This document shows, one piece after another, positions 8,713 through 16,782 of a DNA stretch of 64,000 nucleotides. Within the stretch, counting starts at the first letter, position 1, and each line of letters opens with the position of its first letter. Made by a program: the position numbers and the translations under genes. Below the pieces are notes generated by a model. That model was not told the DNA's origin. It made no database searches and worked only from the letters and a program-made list of their open reading frames with translations. Source of the stretch: Actinoalloteichus hoggarensis (GTDB lineage: Bacteria; Actinomycetota; Actinomycetes; Mycobacteriales; Pseudonocardiaceae); the NCBI RefSeq assembly GCF_002234535.1, contig NZ_CP022521.1, positions 3,224,001-3,288,000 on the forward strand. Direction: 5' to 3'.

Positions 8713-9590
8713 CGGCGCACCGGATTCCGCAGGGTCTCGATCACGCTGGCGTAGCTCGCGGAGCCATGGCCTGCGGCACTGGCTCGTTCCATGATGGTCT
8801 TCAGGAGTTCCGGCAGCGCGTTGTCGATGCCGCGTGACGCCGCGGCGTGCAGGAGATGGTCGATTGCTGCGATCTGCACGTCGACGGTGGCGTCGTCGCC
8901 GGGATAGCGGCCCGCGTCGACCTGGGTCGCGTAGGCGGTCATGAAGCCGGTCACGGCGCTCAGCCAGCGGATCGCGACGGGCGTGAAGGTCGTGGCCGCC
9001 GTCTTCTCCGCTCCGACCAGCGCGGTGCCGTGCAGCCAGCCCGTCATGGTGGACCACATCAGGCCGAGCAGAGCCGAGTCGTACAGGCAGGCCAGGCCGG
9101 GGTCCGTGCCCAGGTACAGCGGGTCGCCCAGGGCCGCCAGCGTCGGCCGGTGGGCTTCGAAGGTGGCGGGTGCACCGCTGTAGAAGAACATCATCTCCGG
9201 GTTGCCGACCCCCGGCGGGGTGGTCAGGATCGCGCCGTCGAGGTAGTCGACGCCGTGCGCGCGGGCCCAGCTGTCGGCCTCGTGGGCCTGCTCGGGGGAA
9301 CCGGAGGTGAGGTTGACCAACGTCTTGCCTGCCAGGGAGTCCACGACGGGATCGAGTACGGCATGCAGCGCGTCGTAGTCGAGTACGCAGACGATGATCA
9401 ACTCGCTCGCGGCGATCGCCTCCGCCTGCGTCGCGGCGGGCCGGGCGCCTCGATCGAGAAGCGGCTGCGTCTTGTGCGTCGAGCGATTCCACACCGTGGT
9501 CGTGTGGCCCGCAGCCAGCAATACGGTGGCCAGCGCCGAGCCCATCGAGCCCAATCCGATGACGGTCACGGCCGGGGGGCGGAGATTCAT
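8709..9590 (-). CDS. Imine-reductase-like NADP-dependent oxidoreductase
   Basis: A 293-residue member of the beta-hydroxyacid dehydrogenase/6PGDH superfamily, with family features of imine reductases. The dinucleotide-binding motif VTVIGLGSMGSALA is at residues 8-21, VWNRSTHKT (NADP 2'-phosphate recognition) at about 33-41, then LVNLTSGSPEQA and DYLDGAILTTPPGVGNPE. The C-terminal helical domain starts with CLYDSALLGLMWSTMTGWLHG. Length matches characterised imine reductases (about 290). These homodimeric enzymes reduce cyclic imines, and some catalyse reductive amination; the natural role is usually unknown. It is first in a two-gene operon and is divergent from the GlxA regulator at 9720, a likely controller. 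Confidence 0.85.
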   Translation of the reverse strand: MNLRPPAVTVIGLGSMGSALATVLLAAGHTTTVWNRSTHKTQPLLDRGARPAATQAEAIAASELIIVCVLDYDALHAVLDPVVDSLAGKTLVNLTSGSPEQAHEADSWARAHGVDYLDGAILTTPPGVGNPEMMFFYSGAPATFEAHRPTLAALGDPLYLGTDPGLACLYDSALLGLMWSTMTGWLHGTALVGAEKTAATTFTPVAIRWLSAVTGFMTAYATQVDAGRYPGDDATVDVQIAAIDHLLHAAASRGIDNALPELLKTIMERASAAGHGSASYASVIETLRNPVRR

Positions 9591-9719
9591 GCTCTCTCAA
9601 CTCTCTGTCTGTCCGCAGGTGGTGTTGATCAGGTGTGCATCACCTTCGCAGCGTGCGGCGGACGGAGACAGTGACACCGATGACGACAACCACCAAATTT
9701 TTGCCATACGCTGCGAGGC

Positions 9720-10709
9720 ATGAACGCCGGTTCTGTCGCCGTGGTCGTGACCGAGGAGATCGGGGTCCCCTCGTGGGGCCTGTACGAGCTGAGCATTCCC
9801 TGCACCGTCTTCGGGGTCCCCCAGCCCGATCTGGCCGATCCCTGGTACGACCTGCGGTTGTGCGGCACGAGGGACGCCTCTCCACCCGCTCCTGCAAAGG
9901 AGACCGGACTGTCCCTGCGGACCGGCCATGGGCTCGCCGACCTCGCGTCCGCGGACACGGTGCTGGTGCCCTCAGTGCCCGATGCCTGTGTCGACGAGGG
10001 CGCACCGATGCCACGAGCGCTGATCACCGCTCTGCGTGACGCCTATGACGCGGGCGCCCGCATGGTCTCGCTGTGCACCGGCGCGTTCGCACTGGCCGAG
10101 GCGGGGCTGCTCGACGGCCGCCGTGCCACCGCCCATTGGACGCACACGGGCCAACTGGCCGCGCGTTACCCGAAGGTGCAGGTGGACGACTCCGTGCTGT
10201 ACGTGGACGACGGTGATGTGCTCACCAGCGCAGGCCTGACCGCCGGACTCGATCTCTGCCTCCATCTGGTCCGCCGCGACCTGGGATCCCATGTCGCCAA
10301 TCAGCTGGCCAAGCGCATGGTGGTGCCCGCTCACCGGCCCGGCGGCCAGGCGCAGTTCATCGATCTGCCCGTGCCTGCCACCGACGACAGGAGCCTGGGG
10401 CCCGTACTGGACTGGGCCAGGGCGAACCTGGGCCGGCCGCTGACGATCGAGGACCTGGCGCGGCGGGCCGCGGTGAGCCCGCGCACGCTCTACCGTCGCA
10501 TCCAGGCCGCCACCGGGGCTACGCCGCTGCAATGGCTCCTCGATCAGCGTCTGCGACGAGCCCAGGGCCTGCTGGAATCGACAAGCCTGTCGGTCGACAG
10601 GATCGGGCAGTTGACCGGTCTCGGCACGGCGAACAATCTCCGGCACCATTTCCTCAAACGGTTCGGCGTGTCGCCGAGCGACTACCGACGGGCGTTCCCC
10701 CGGGCATAG
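9720..10709 (+). CDS. GlxA-family regulator (DJ-1/PfpI domain plus AraC HTH)
   Basis: A 329-residue regulator. Residues about 5-190 are a DJ-1/PfpI (class I glutamine amidotransferase-like) domain with the nucleophile-elbow cysteine C119 in SLCTGAFALAEAG and the following ATAHW motif. Residues about 230-327 are an AraC-type double helix-turn-helix (LTIEDLARRAAVSPRTLYRR and FGVSPSDYRRAF). Proteins of this type are usually activators sensing small metabolites. It diverges from the imine-reductase operon, with a 129-bp intergenic region between starts, so that operon is the natural target. The ATG at 9720 gives the expected family N-terminus. Confidence 0.92.
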   Translation: MNAGSVAVVVTEEIGVPSWGLYELSIPCTVFGVPQPDLADPWYDLRLCGTRDASPPAPAKETGLSLRTGHGLADLASADTVLVPSVPDACVDEGAPMPRALITALRDAYDAGARMVSLCTGAFALAEAGLLDGRRATAHWTHTGQLAARYPKVQVDDSVLYVDDGDVLTSAGLTAGLDLCLHLVRRDLGSHVANQLAKRMVVPAHRPGGQAQFIDLPVPATDDRSLGPVLDWARANLGRPLTIEDLARRAAVSPRTLYRRIQAATGATPLQWLLDQRLRRAQGLLESTSLSVDRIGQLTGLGTANNLRHHFLKRFGVSPSDYRRAFPRA

Positions 10710-11372
10710 CGGCACCCGACTGTCTCGGCACCGAGCTGCACACCAGACCGCATCGAAATCCCAGGTCACCGCCCTCCTCATGCCCCGTCCGCGAGCTCGA
10801 CGATCAGCGAGGCCTCACGTGTCCCCTGCCGAGGGCTGCCCGCCTTCGTCACTGCCATGCTGCCCCGCCGATGCCGCTGACCAGCGACGCCGGGTGATCC
10901 CGAGGGTGCCCGACGACGCTTCCGAGCCAGCGTCTCGTCAGTCGCGCGGCCTCGGAGTGTGGTGCCGTCCGCCAAGCCGTGCCCGAACGCCGCCGCGGCG
11001 CTTGAGCCCGCCCGCACCACTGGGAGGTGTCGTCGTCGGAGCTTCCTCGCCGACCGCGGTGGCTGTGGCCCTCTGCCCCGAGACGCCACGAAAGGCGGAT
11101 CTCCTGCCTCGTACATCGATGAGTGACCAGTCCGGCACTTCCGAGTCCACGAACCCCGAGGTGCGGGCGAATCGGTTGTTCCGTCGGCGACCCTCGCGGC
11201 GCGGCGGGGTGCGTGGCATGCGCGAGCCGGTGGGACCGACTTCGGGAGCCCTGCTCCGCCGCCGGCCGCATGACGCGGATTCGTACCGGGGCTCCGGTGA
11301 CCGCGGCCCGACACAGGCGACCTCAGGCAGGCGACGCCGAGCGCGGGCCATGCCGAGTTCACTCCGCCGAGC
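10710..11372. other. Gene-free region between GlxA regulator and hydrolase
   Basis: About 660 bp between converging genes. Open frames on both strands are Arg/Ala/Pro-rich with no recognisable family or credible ribosome site. I see no clear terminator hairpin with a T-tract. Confidence 0.5.
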
Positions 11373-12251
11373 TCACTCGGCCGTGTGGTCGAGGATCGCC
11401 TCGGCCAGCTCCTGATGAGTCTCCAGCGGCAGCGTGTGCCCCATGCCCGCCACGATCTTCAATCGCGCTCCCGGAACACGCTCGGCGATGATCGCACCGT
11501 GCCCCGGCTTGACCGGCTCGTGGCTGCCCTCGATGACCAACGTCGGCGCCTGCACCCGGTGAAGCACGCCCACCGGCTCGAACTCCGGGCCGGCCGCCGC
11601 GGCCAGCCGGTGGTTGGCCGCCGCCGACAGGTCGACGGCCCGGTCGTAGACACGTTCCTGCTGCCGACGCGCGGCGTCCTCGTCGAACGGCAGCCCGGTG
11701 CCGTGCAGCACACGCTGCTCGGCGATCATGTTGTCGATCAGCTCCCGGCGGTCCTGCGCGGGCGGGGCGGTCATCAGCGCGCGGAAGAACTCCACGAACT
11801 CCGGCCTCGGCGCGGGCAGAGACTCCTCGGGCTGTTCCTGACCCGTCAGCGCTCGCAGGAGCACCTGCCCCTCGCCACCGCCCAGCGGCGAGGAGGCGAT
11901 GACGGTCAGGGATCGCACCCGCTCCGGCGCCTCCACGGCGATGCACTGGCCGAGCAGCCCGCCCGCCGAATGGCCCACCAGGTGAGCGCTGTCCAGACCG
12001 TGGGCCGCTAACACGCGATAGACGTCGTTCTTGATGTCCTCCCAGGTGTACGGCGCGGTCGCGAAGTCGACGGTGCCCGACCTGCCGGTGTCACGGTGGT
12101 CGTATCGGATCACTCGGCGGCCGCCGGCGGTCAGCCGGCCGACGAGCTCGTCCGGCCACAGGACGCCCTGTGACATCGACCCCATGATCAACAGGATCGG
12201 CGTGTCCTTCTCGGCACCGAACTCTTCACTCCAGATGGTCACCTCTCGCAT
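11373..12251 (-). CDS. Alpha/beta hydrolase, RdmC/DnrP-like
   Basis: A 292-residue alpha/beta hydrolase. LLIMGSMSQGVLWP gives the oxyanion-side strand, YDHRDTGRSG is a conserved loop, the nucleophile elbow is VGHSAGGLLGQ, and the His is in VAGMGHTLP. The acid position is in VIEGSHEPVKP, where relatives such as aclacinomycin methylesterase RdmC have HDP, so the catalytic Asp appears to be Glu. Family members include polyketide methylesterases and general esterases. The ATG lies only 3 bp after the stop of the upstream LAL regulator, so they form one operon and the regulator may control its own hydrolase. Confidence 0.85.
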   Translation of the reverse strand: MREVTIWSEEFGAEKDTPILLIMGSMSQGVLWPDELVGRLTAGGRRVIRYDHRDTGRSGTVDFATAPYTWEDIKNDVYRVLAAHGLDSAHLVGHSAGGLLGQCIAVEAPERVRSLTVIASSPLGGGEGQVLLRALTGQEQPEESLPAPRPEFVEFFRALMTAPPAQDRRELIDNMIAEQRVLHGTGLPFDEDAARRQQERVYDRAVDLSAAANHRLAAAAGPEFEPVGVLHRVQAPTLVIEGSHEPVKPGHGAIIAERVPGARLKIVAGMGHTLPLETHQELAEAILDHTAE

Positions 12252-12254
12252 GCC

Positions 12255-14957
12255 TCACAGCATGTCGCCTCCGGCTGCGGACGCCTTCTGTAGAACTACC
12301 AGCCGCGCCAGATCCGTACGGGAGCCGATGCCCAGCTTCGGGTAGATCTTGTACAGGTGGTACTCGACCGTGCGTGGACTCAGGAACAGCCGGGCGGCGA
12401 TCTGCCTGCTCGACAACCCGTCGGCGACCAGACCCGCGATGCGCAGTTCCTGCGGGGTCAGCACGTCGAGCACGCTGGGGGGCGGGGCGTCGCCGTTCTC
12501 GCCTGCCGCCCGCAGCTCGTCCCGCGCGCGCCGCGCCCACGGCAGAGCGCCCGCCTGCTCGAAGACCTCCCACGCCGTCCGCAGGTGCGCTCGTGCCTGG
12601 CCGGGCCGCTGCGTGCGACGCAGACGCTCACCCAGCAGCAGCGCGGTCCTGGCCGCCTCGAACGGGTTGGTGTGCAGCCGCAGCGCCTCGACGAACGCCT
12701 CCTCAGCCGATGCGGCCAGACCTCGACAGCGGGCCAGCAGCGCGCGGGACTCGGCTGTCGCGGCGTGCTCGGTGGATCGCTCGTAGGCCGAGAACGCCAC
12801 GCGGGCACCGGCCGCGTCGCCCGCGCCCACCGCGGCCTCCAGAAGATCCGGCATGGTTCGCCACGTGACGGTCGGGTGCCCCGCGCCCGGCCCGGCCGCC
12901 GCGACGGCTCGGAGACGTTCGTACGCCGACCCGTAGCGGCCCAGGCACAACTCGAGCATCCCCCGCGCGTACGCGGCCACTCCGGCGTGCAGCCCTACCC
13001 GGTGCGGCAGGGCGATGGCCAGTGCCTCGCGGGCCTGCCGTTCGCAGAGTTCTCCCTCACCGCGCAGCGCCGCCAGCACCGCCAGATTGGCCAGGTGCGC
13101 GGCCACCGTGTTCTCGTAGCCTGCCTCCCGTGCCAACGCCAGACCCTCCTCCGAGACGGCCTGGCTGCGCGCGAGCCGTCCGGCGATGCGGTCGCCGGTC
13201 GCCACGAACGCCAGCACGACGGGCAGCTGCCCGGCCATCCCCGACACCCTCGCCACGCGCCCGGCGCGCTCGGCCGTCTCGGCCGCCAGATCCGACTCGC
13301 CCAGGGCACTGGCCGCGGCCGTCGCCCACAGGTGGCCTGTCGCATCCGCCTGCTCGTCGGCCCGCGACAGTGCTCGTCGCAGCAGACGCGGCCCGGCGGC
13401 GTCGCCGTGCAGAGTCGCGCCGATCCCCACCAGCGTGTCCCGCAGGAATCCCTTCGGGTGCGCCGCCGCCCGACGGCCGAGTTCCACGATGGCCGCCGTG
13501 TCGCCGACGTAGGAGGCCGCCTCCACGGCGTCGGCCAGCATGTCCAGGCCGTCGCCCGCCGCCAGTATCCGCACGGCCTCTGCGGCGTTGCCCGAGTTCA
13601 ACTCGAACCGGCCCCGCAGCCGGGCGATCTCCATCGCGAGAGCGTCGTCGTGTGTCCCCTCACGTGCCTCGGCAAGCAGCGATTCGGCCTGCCCCGGTCT
13701 GCCGGCGAGCCACGCCGCCACGGCGGCGTCCTTACGTCGGACGGCGCGGTCGCGCGGATCGGGGGTCAGATCGGCGGCTCTGGCCAGGGCGGTGGCGGCG
13801 GCGCCGTATCCGCCGCGGTCACGAGCCCGTTCGGCGGCGTCGGCCAGCGCCGCGGCGACCGGCTCCGCTTGGCCCAGGGCGGCTCCGGCCAGGTGCCACG
13901 CTCTCCCGTCGCCCGTGGTCAGCTCCGCCACGGCGGCGTGCATGCGGCGGATCTCGGCGGGGGCGGCGGCCTCGTGAACCGCGGATCGCATGAGCGGGTG
14001 ACGGAAGTGCACTTCGGTGCCCGACGCCTGGATCAACCCGCGCTCCTCCAGTTCGGCGAAGGCTGCCGTCACCGCGTCCGAAGACGGCTCTGGCACCAGC
14101 CGCTCGGCGGCACTCAGGACCACTTTGAGGTCGCTCTCGACAGCGGTCAGGAGGGCGACCAGCCGGGCCGGAACCGACAACCCGGTCACTCGGTCGCCGA
14201 AGAGTCGGGCGCCGCCGGGCAGGGGGTCGGGCAGCGGGTCGCGGCCTGCGAGCTGCGCGGGCGTCAGCCGGGCGGCGATCTCGGTCAGGGCCAGCGGGTT
14301 GGCCCCGGTCAGCGTGATGACTTCTCGTCGCACCGGGCCGATCATCGACCCGTGTCGTGACTCGAGCAGCTCGGCCGCGGCGTCCTCGCGCAGGCCCCGC
14401 ACGTTCACCGTCGACGGCACGCCGGTGACAGCGGCGTCGCCGCGGACGGCGAGCAACATCGCGATCCGCTCGGTGCCCAGTCGCCTGGCGGCGAACAGCA
14501 GCGAGTCGGCCGAGGCCCGGTCGATCCAGTGAAAGTCGTCGACCACACAGATCAGGCCCTCCTGCCCCGCAGCCTCGACCAGCGCCGACAGCACTCCCGC
14601 GCCGAGGAGGAAGCGGTCGCCGACGCCGTGGGCGGCGTGGCCCAAGGCCGCTCGCACCGCGTCACGCTGCGGCCCGGGCAGCGTGTCCAGCAGACCGGCC
14701 ACCGGCCGCAGCAACTGGTGCAGCGCCGCGAACGCCAGGTCCGACTCGGACTCGACGCCGCAGGCTCGCAACACCCTCGTCGACTCGGCCCGCTCGACCA
14801 CCGCGTCGAGCAGGGCGGTCTTGCCCGCGCCTGCCTCACCGCGAAGCACCACCGCCCCGCCGTAGCCTCGGCGGGCCCGTGCGATCACTTCGTCGAGGGC
14901 GCTGACCTCCGTAGACCTTCCATAGAGCACGGAGGACCACTGTAAAGGGGCTGCCAT
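12255..14957 (-). CDS. LAL-type LuxR-family regulator (AAA ATPase, HTH)
   Basis: About 900 residues, the usual size for LAL (MalT-like) regulators. The N-terminal NTPase begins at LQWSSVLYGRSTEV; Walker A is VLRGEAGAGKTALLD (about residues 35-49) and Walker B is LICVVDDFHWID (about 131-142). A long helical repeat middle (TPR-like, residues about 330-800) follows, and the C-terminal LuxR HTH is LTPQELRIAGLVADGLSSRQ plus FLSPRTVEYHLYKIYPKLGI. The ATG at 14957 (MAAPLQWS) is chosen because the family N-terminus begins there; the open frame upstream is low-complexity. It is the first gene of a two-gene operon with an alpha/beta hydrolase. LAL proteins are often pathway activators, but no biosynthetic cluster lies here. 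Confidence 0.93.
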   Translation of the reverse strand: MAAPLQWSSVLYGRSTEVSALDEVIARARRGYGGAVVLRGEAGAGKTALLDAVVERAESTRVLRACGVESESDLAFAALHQLLRPVAGLLDTLPGPQRDAVRAALGHAAHGVGDRFLLGAGVLSALVEAAGQEGLICVVDDFHWIDRASADSLLFAARRLGTERIAMLLAVRGDAAVTGVPSTVNVRGLREDAAAELLESRHGSMIGPVRREVITLTGANPLALTEIAARLTPAQLAGRDPLPDPLPGGARLFGDRVTGLSVPARLVALLTAVESDLKVVLSAAERLVPEPSSDAVTAAFAELEERGLIQASGTEVHFRHPLMRSAVHEAAAPAEIRRMHAAVAELTTGDGRAWHLAGAALGQAEPVAAALADAAERARDRGGYGAAATALARAADLTPDPRDRAVRRKDAAVAAWLAGRPGQAESLLAEAREGTHDDALAMEIARLRGRFELNSGNAAEAVRILAAGDGLDMLADAVEAASYVGDTAAIVELGRRAAAHPKGFLRDTLVGIGATLHGDAAGPRLLRRALSRADEQADATGHLWATAAASALGESDLAAETAERAGRVARVSGMAGQLPVVLAFVATGDRIAGRLARSQAVSEEGLALAREAGYENTVAAHLANLAVLAALRGEGELCERQAREALAIALPHRVGLHAGVAAYARGMLELCLGRYGSAYERLRAVAAAGPGAGHPTVTWRTMPDLLEAAVGAGDAAGARVAFSAYERSTEHAATAESRALLARCRGLAASAEEAFVEALRLHTNPFEAARTALLLGERLRRTQRPGQARAHLRTAWEVFEQAGALPWARRARDELRAAGENGDAPPPSVLDVLTPQELRIAGLVADGLSSRQIAARLFLSPRTVEYHLYKIYPKLGIGSRTDLARLVVLQKASAAGGDML

Positions 14958-15294
14958 ACCGGCGCGCTCGGCGGACGGACCGTCAGTGGGAGCCGGACCC
15001 GCACTCTGCGCTCGACGGCGGGGTGTGAGACCACGGGACTCCCCGGCTTCCGCGACCTTCCCGCGGGCCGTAGCGCGGCAGCGATCTCCCTCCGGCCTCG
15101 GCCCGCCGGCTCTCACCGTCTCCCATGACGGCGCGGCGCCGAGTGCGGCCGCCGGTGTCGTCCGGACCACGCGCGGGTCGGTGGACGGCGCACGAGCCGT
15201 CGCCGGCCGGACCTCAGTCACGTCGCCGGCCCGCACCCGTCGGGCCGTCCTGTCGACAGTCCGTCGCGGGTCGGACCCGTCCCGACACCCGAAA

Positions 15295-15335
15295 ATCCTG
15301 ACCACCGATAAGTGAACCTTATCGGCGGTCAGGAT
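15295..15335. promoter_or_regulatory. 18-bp inverted repeat, candidate operator
   Basis: Arms ATCCTGACCACCGATAAG and CTTATCGGCGGTCAGGAT match at 17 of 18 positions around a 5-bp centre (tgaac). No T-tract follows, so an operator is more likely than an intrinsic terminator. The inner part (ATAAG...CTTAT) is AT-rich compared with its surroundings. No regulator gene is adjacent. Confidence 0.6.
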
Positions 15336-15370
15336 GAGTGACGGGGTGATCACCAGGCGTTCTCGACCCT

Positions 15371-15392
15371 TAATGTTTCGTTAGAAACGTTA
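15371..15392. promoter_or_regulatory. AT-rich inverted repeat, candidate operator
   Basis: TAATGTTTC and GAAACGTTA match at 8 of 9 positions around GTTA. Such an AT-rich palindrome is unusual in this GC-rich sequence and resembles TetR- or MarR-type binding sites. It lies 35 bp from the preceding large inverted repeat. Confidence 0.5.
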
Positions 15393-16097
15393 GGAGCAAA
15401 CGTAATGAAATGGAGTCAGGAAATCGGTCCGCCTTCTGCTGTCGACGTGCCTCCCGTCGCTGGAGAGAGGTCGACGACAGGAGCGACGGGTCGACACGCT
15501 TTCGCGCGCGGGCGACGCACGGAGAAGGGGCGGCTCGCGAGACCGGGCCGTCGCCGCGGTCATGCGGCCGCTTCGGCGAGTTCGTGTCGGGGCGGCATCG
15601 ACGGACCTCTGCCGCGATCGCCGGCACATCGGCACAGGGAAAGGCCTTCGGCGCGATATCGAGGGGTACCGGGATGCCCCGGCGACTACTAGACATGACG
15701 AAACTCTGACGAAACCAAGGCGCTGGTCAGCGTCGACGGCCGACGCGAAGGCGGAGAAAGGCCTTCAGGTGGACCGGACCGGATTCGGGCGCCAGGGAGA
15801 CGATCTCGAAGACGATGCAGCGAGCGGCTGAGCATCGGTTCGGCGCACCGATCAGGGGCCGCGCCGATCTGGAGCCGCCGGGTGCGGGCCAGTCGGCGGT
15901 TGACCGCCACGGTGCAGGTGGGTTCGGCACGGCGGGCGTCGGCGCGGCCACTCAGGGCGCGGATGACCAGGACGCGGACGGGACCGTCGCTTCCGGGCGC
16001 GGTGCCGAGACGGAAGGTCGGCGGTCAGATGGCGCCAGGCCGGGCAGCGGCCGGACCAGGGCTGATCTCGTCTCACCCGCCCCGCGCCCAGGCAGGG

Positions 16098-16697
16098 TCA
16101 CGTACTCCGGAACAGCCGGTCCAGATGCACGTCGATCGCGGCGAGCGCGTCCTGGGTCTCGATCACGTCGAGTTCGATCAGGGAGGTGAAGCCGGTGAGC
16201 GCGAGGAGCAGGTTGGTCTCGATCGCCGGGTCACGGCCGGAGTCGATGTGTCCGTCGGCGATCGCCTGGTGGACCAGCCGCTCGACCAGGGCCCGCCCTT
16301 GGGCAAGGCCGCGGCGCGCCTGCTCGCGCACGGCCTCATCGTGCAGCGCCTCCAGGACGTAGGCGGCGCTCATCCGGCTCGTCGCCCGGGCATCGGCATG
16401 CAGCGGGAGCATCTCCGCGAGCGTCAGTCGCAGCACGGCACGGGGGTGCGGACGGTTGCCGAGCTCGGCCAGCCCCTGGTGTATGCGCACCGAGGTCTGC
16501 TCGGACGCGAAGTCCATGGCGAAGGAGAGCATGGCGGTCCGGGAGGCGAAGTAGTGCTGCAGCTGCCCGAGTGACATGCCCGCCTCCTGCGCCACCACGC
16601 GCATCGTCAGCTGTGTGACGCCGCGCTGCTCCACCACCCGCCACAGTGCGCGGGCGATCGCTTCGCGGCGTCGGCGGTGATCCACCTGTTTCGGCAT
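16098..16697 (-). CDS. TetR-family regulator
   Basis: A 199-residue protein starting with the familiar actinobacterial N-terminus MPKQVDHRRRREAIARALWR. The HTH is LTMRVVAQEAGMSLGQLQHY (about residues 30-49), and the C-terminal part matches a TetR ligand domain with an R-rich ARGLAQGRALVERLV helix. The start at 16697 follows from this typical N-terminus; longer readings upstream are artefacts. It is divergent from the carboxylesterase at 16783, with only 85 bp between starts, so that enzyme is the likely target. No clear symmetric operator is visible in that gap. Confidence 0.92.
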   Translation of the reverse strand: MPKQVDHRRRREAIARALWRVVEQRGVTQLTMRVVAQEAGMSLGQLQHYFASRTAMLSFAMDFASEQTSVRIHQGLAELGNRPHPRAVLRLTLAEMLPLHADARATSRMSAAYVLEALHDEAVREQARRGLAQGRALVERLVHQAIADGHIDSGRDPAIETNLLLALTGFTSLIELDVIETQDALAAIDVHLDRLFRST

Positions 16698-16725
16698 CGC
16701 CGACCCTCCCCTTGTTCCAATACGG

Positions 16726-16753
16726 TTGACATAATACATCTGACCCATAATCC
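16726..16753 (+). promoter_or_regulatory. Probable sigma-70-type promoter of the carboxylesterase
   Basis: TTGACA at 16726-16731 is a perfect -35 hexamer. It is followed after 16 bp by TAATCC at 16748-16753, 29 bp upstream of the carboxylesterase ATG, which has AGGGAAGGAAG as its ribosome site. The promoter lies within the 85-bp gap shared with the divergent TetR gene. Confidence 0.5.
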
Positions 16754-16782
16754 TGCGGTCCACGCGAGGGAAGGAAGCCGTC

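Larger units (their letters stand above)
14958..16097. other. 1.1-kb gene-free region with two orphan palindromes
   Basis: No open frame here resembles a protein family on either strand. Two inverted repeats (15295-15335 and 15371-15392) lie within 100 bp of each other about 340 bp upstream of the LAL start, but no gene begins near them. A module regulated by these sites may have been deleted, leaving its control region. Confidence 0.55.

Noticed and set aside
9631-9645. AGGTG-N5-CACCT in the IRED/GlxA gap
   Set aside because: Arms of 5 bp are easily found by chance; not enough to call a GlxA operator, although the location is right.
15405-15709. Overlapping small plus-strand ORFs beside the orphan palindromes
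   Set aside because: No homology-like motifs, and Arg-rich composition; the palindromes alone do not make them genes.
16698-16782. Search for a TetR operator in the TetR/carboxylesterase gap
   Set aside because: I found only 3-bp symmetric arms around the promoter and one half-site of another operator, so no operator is called.
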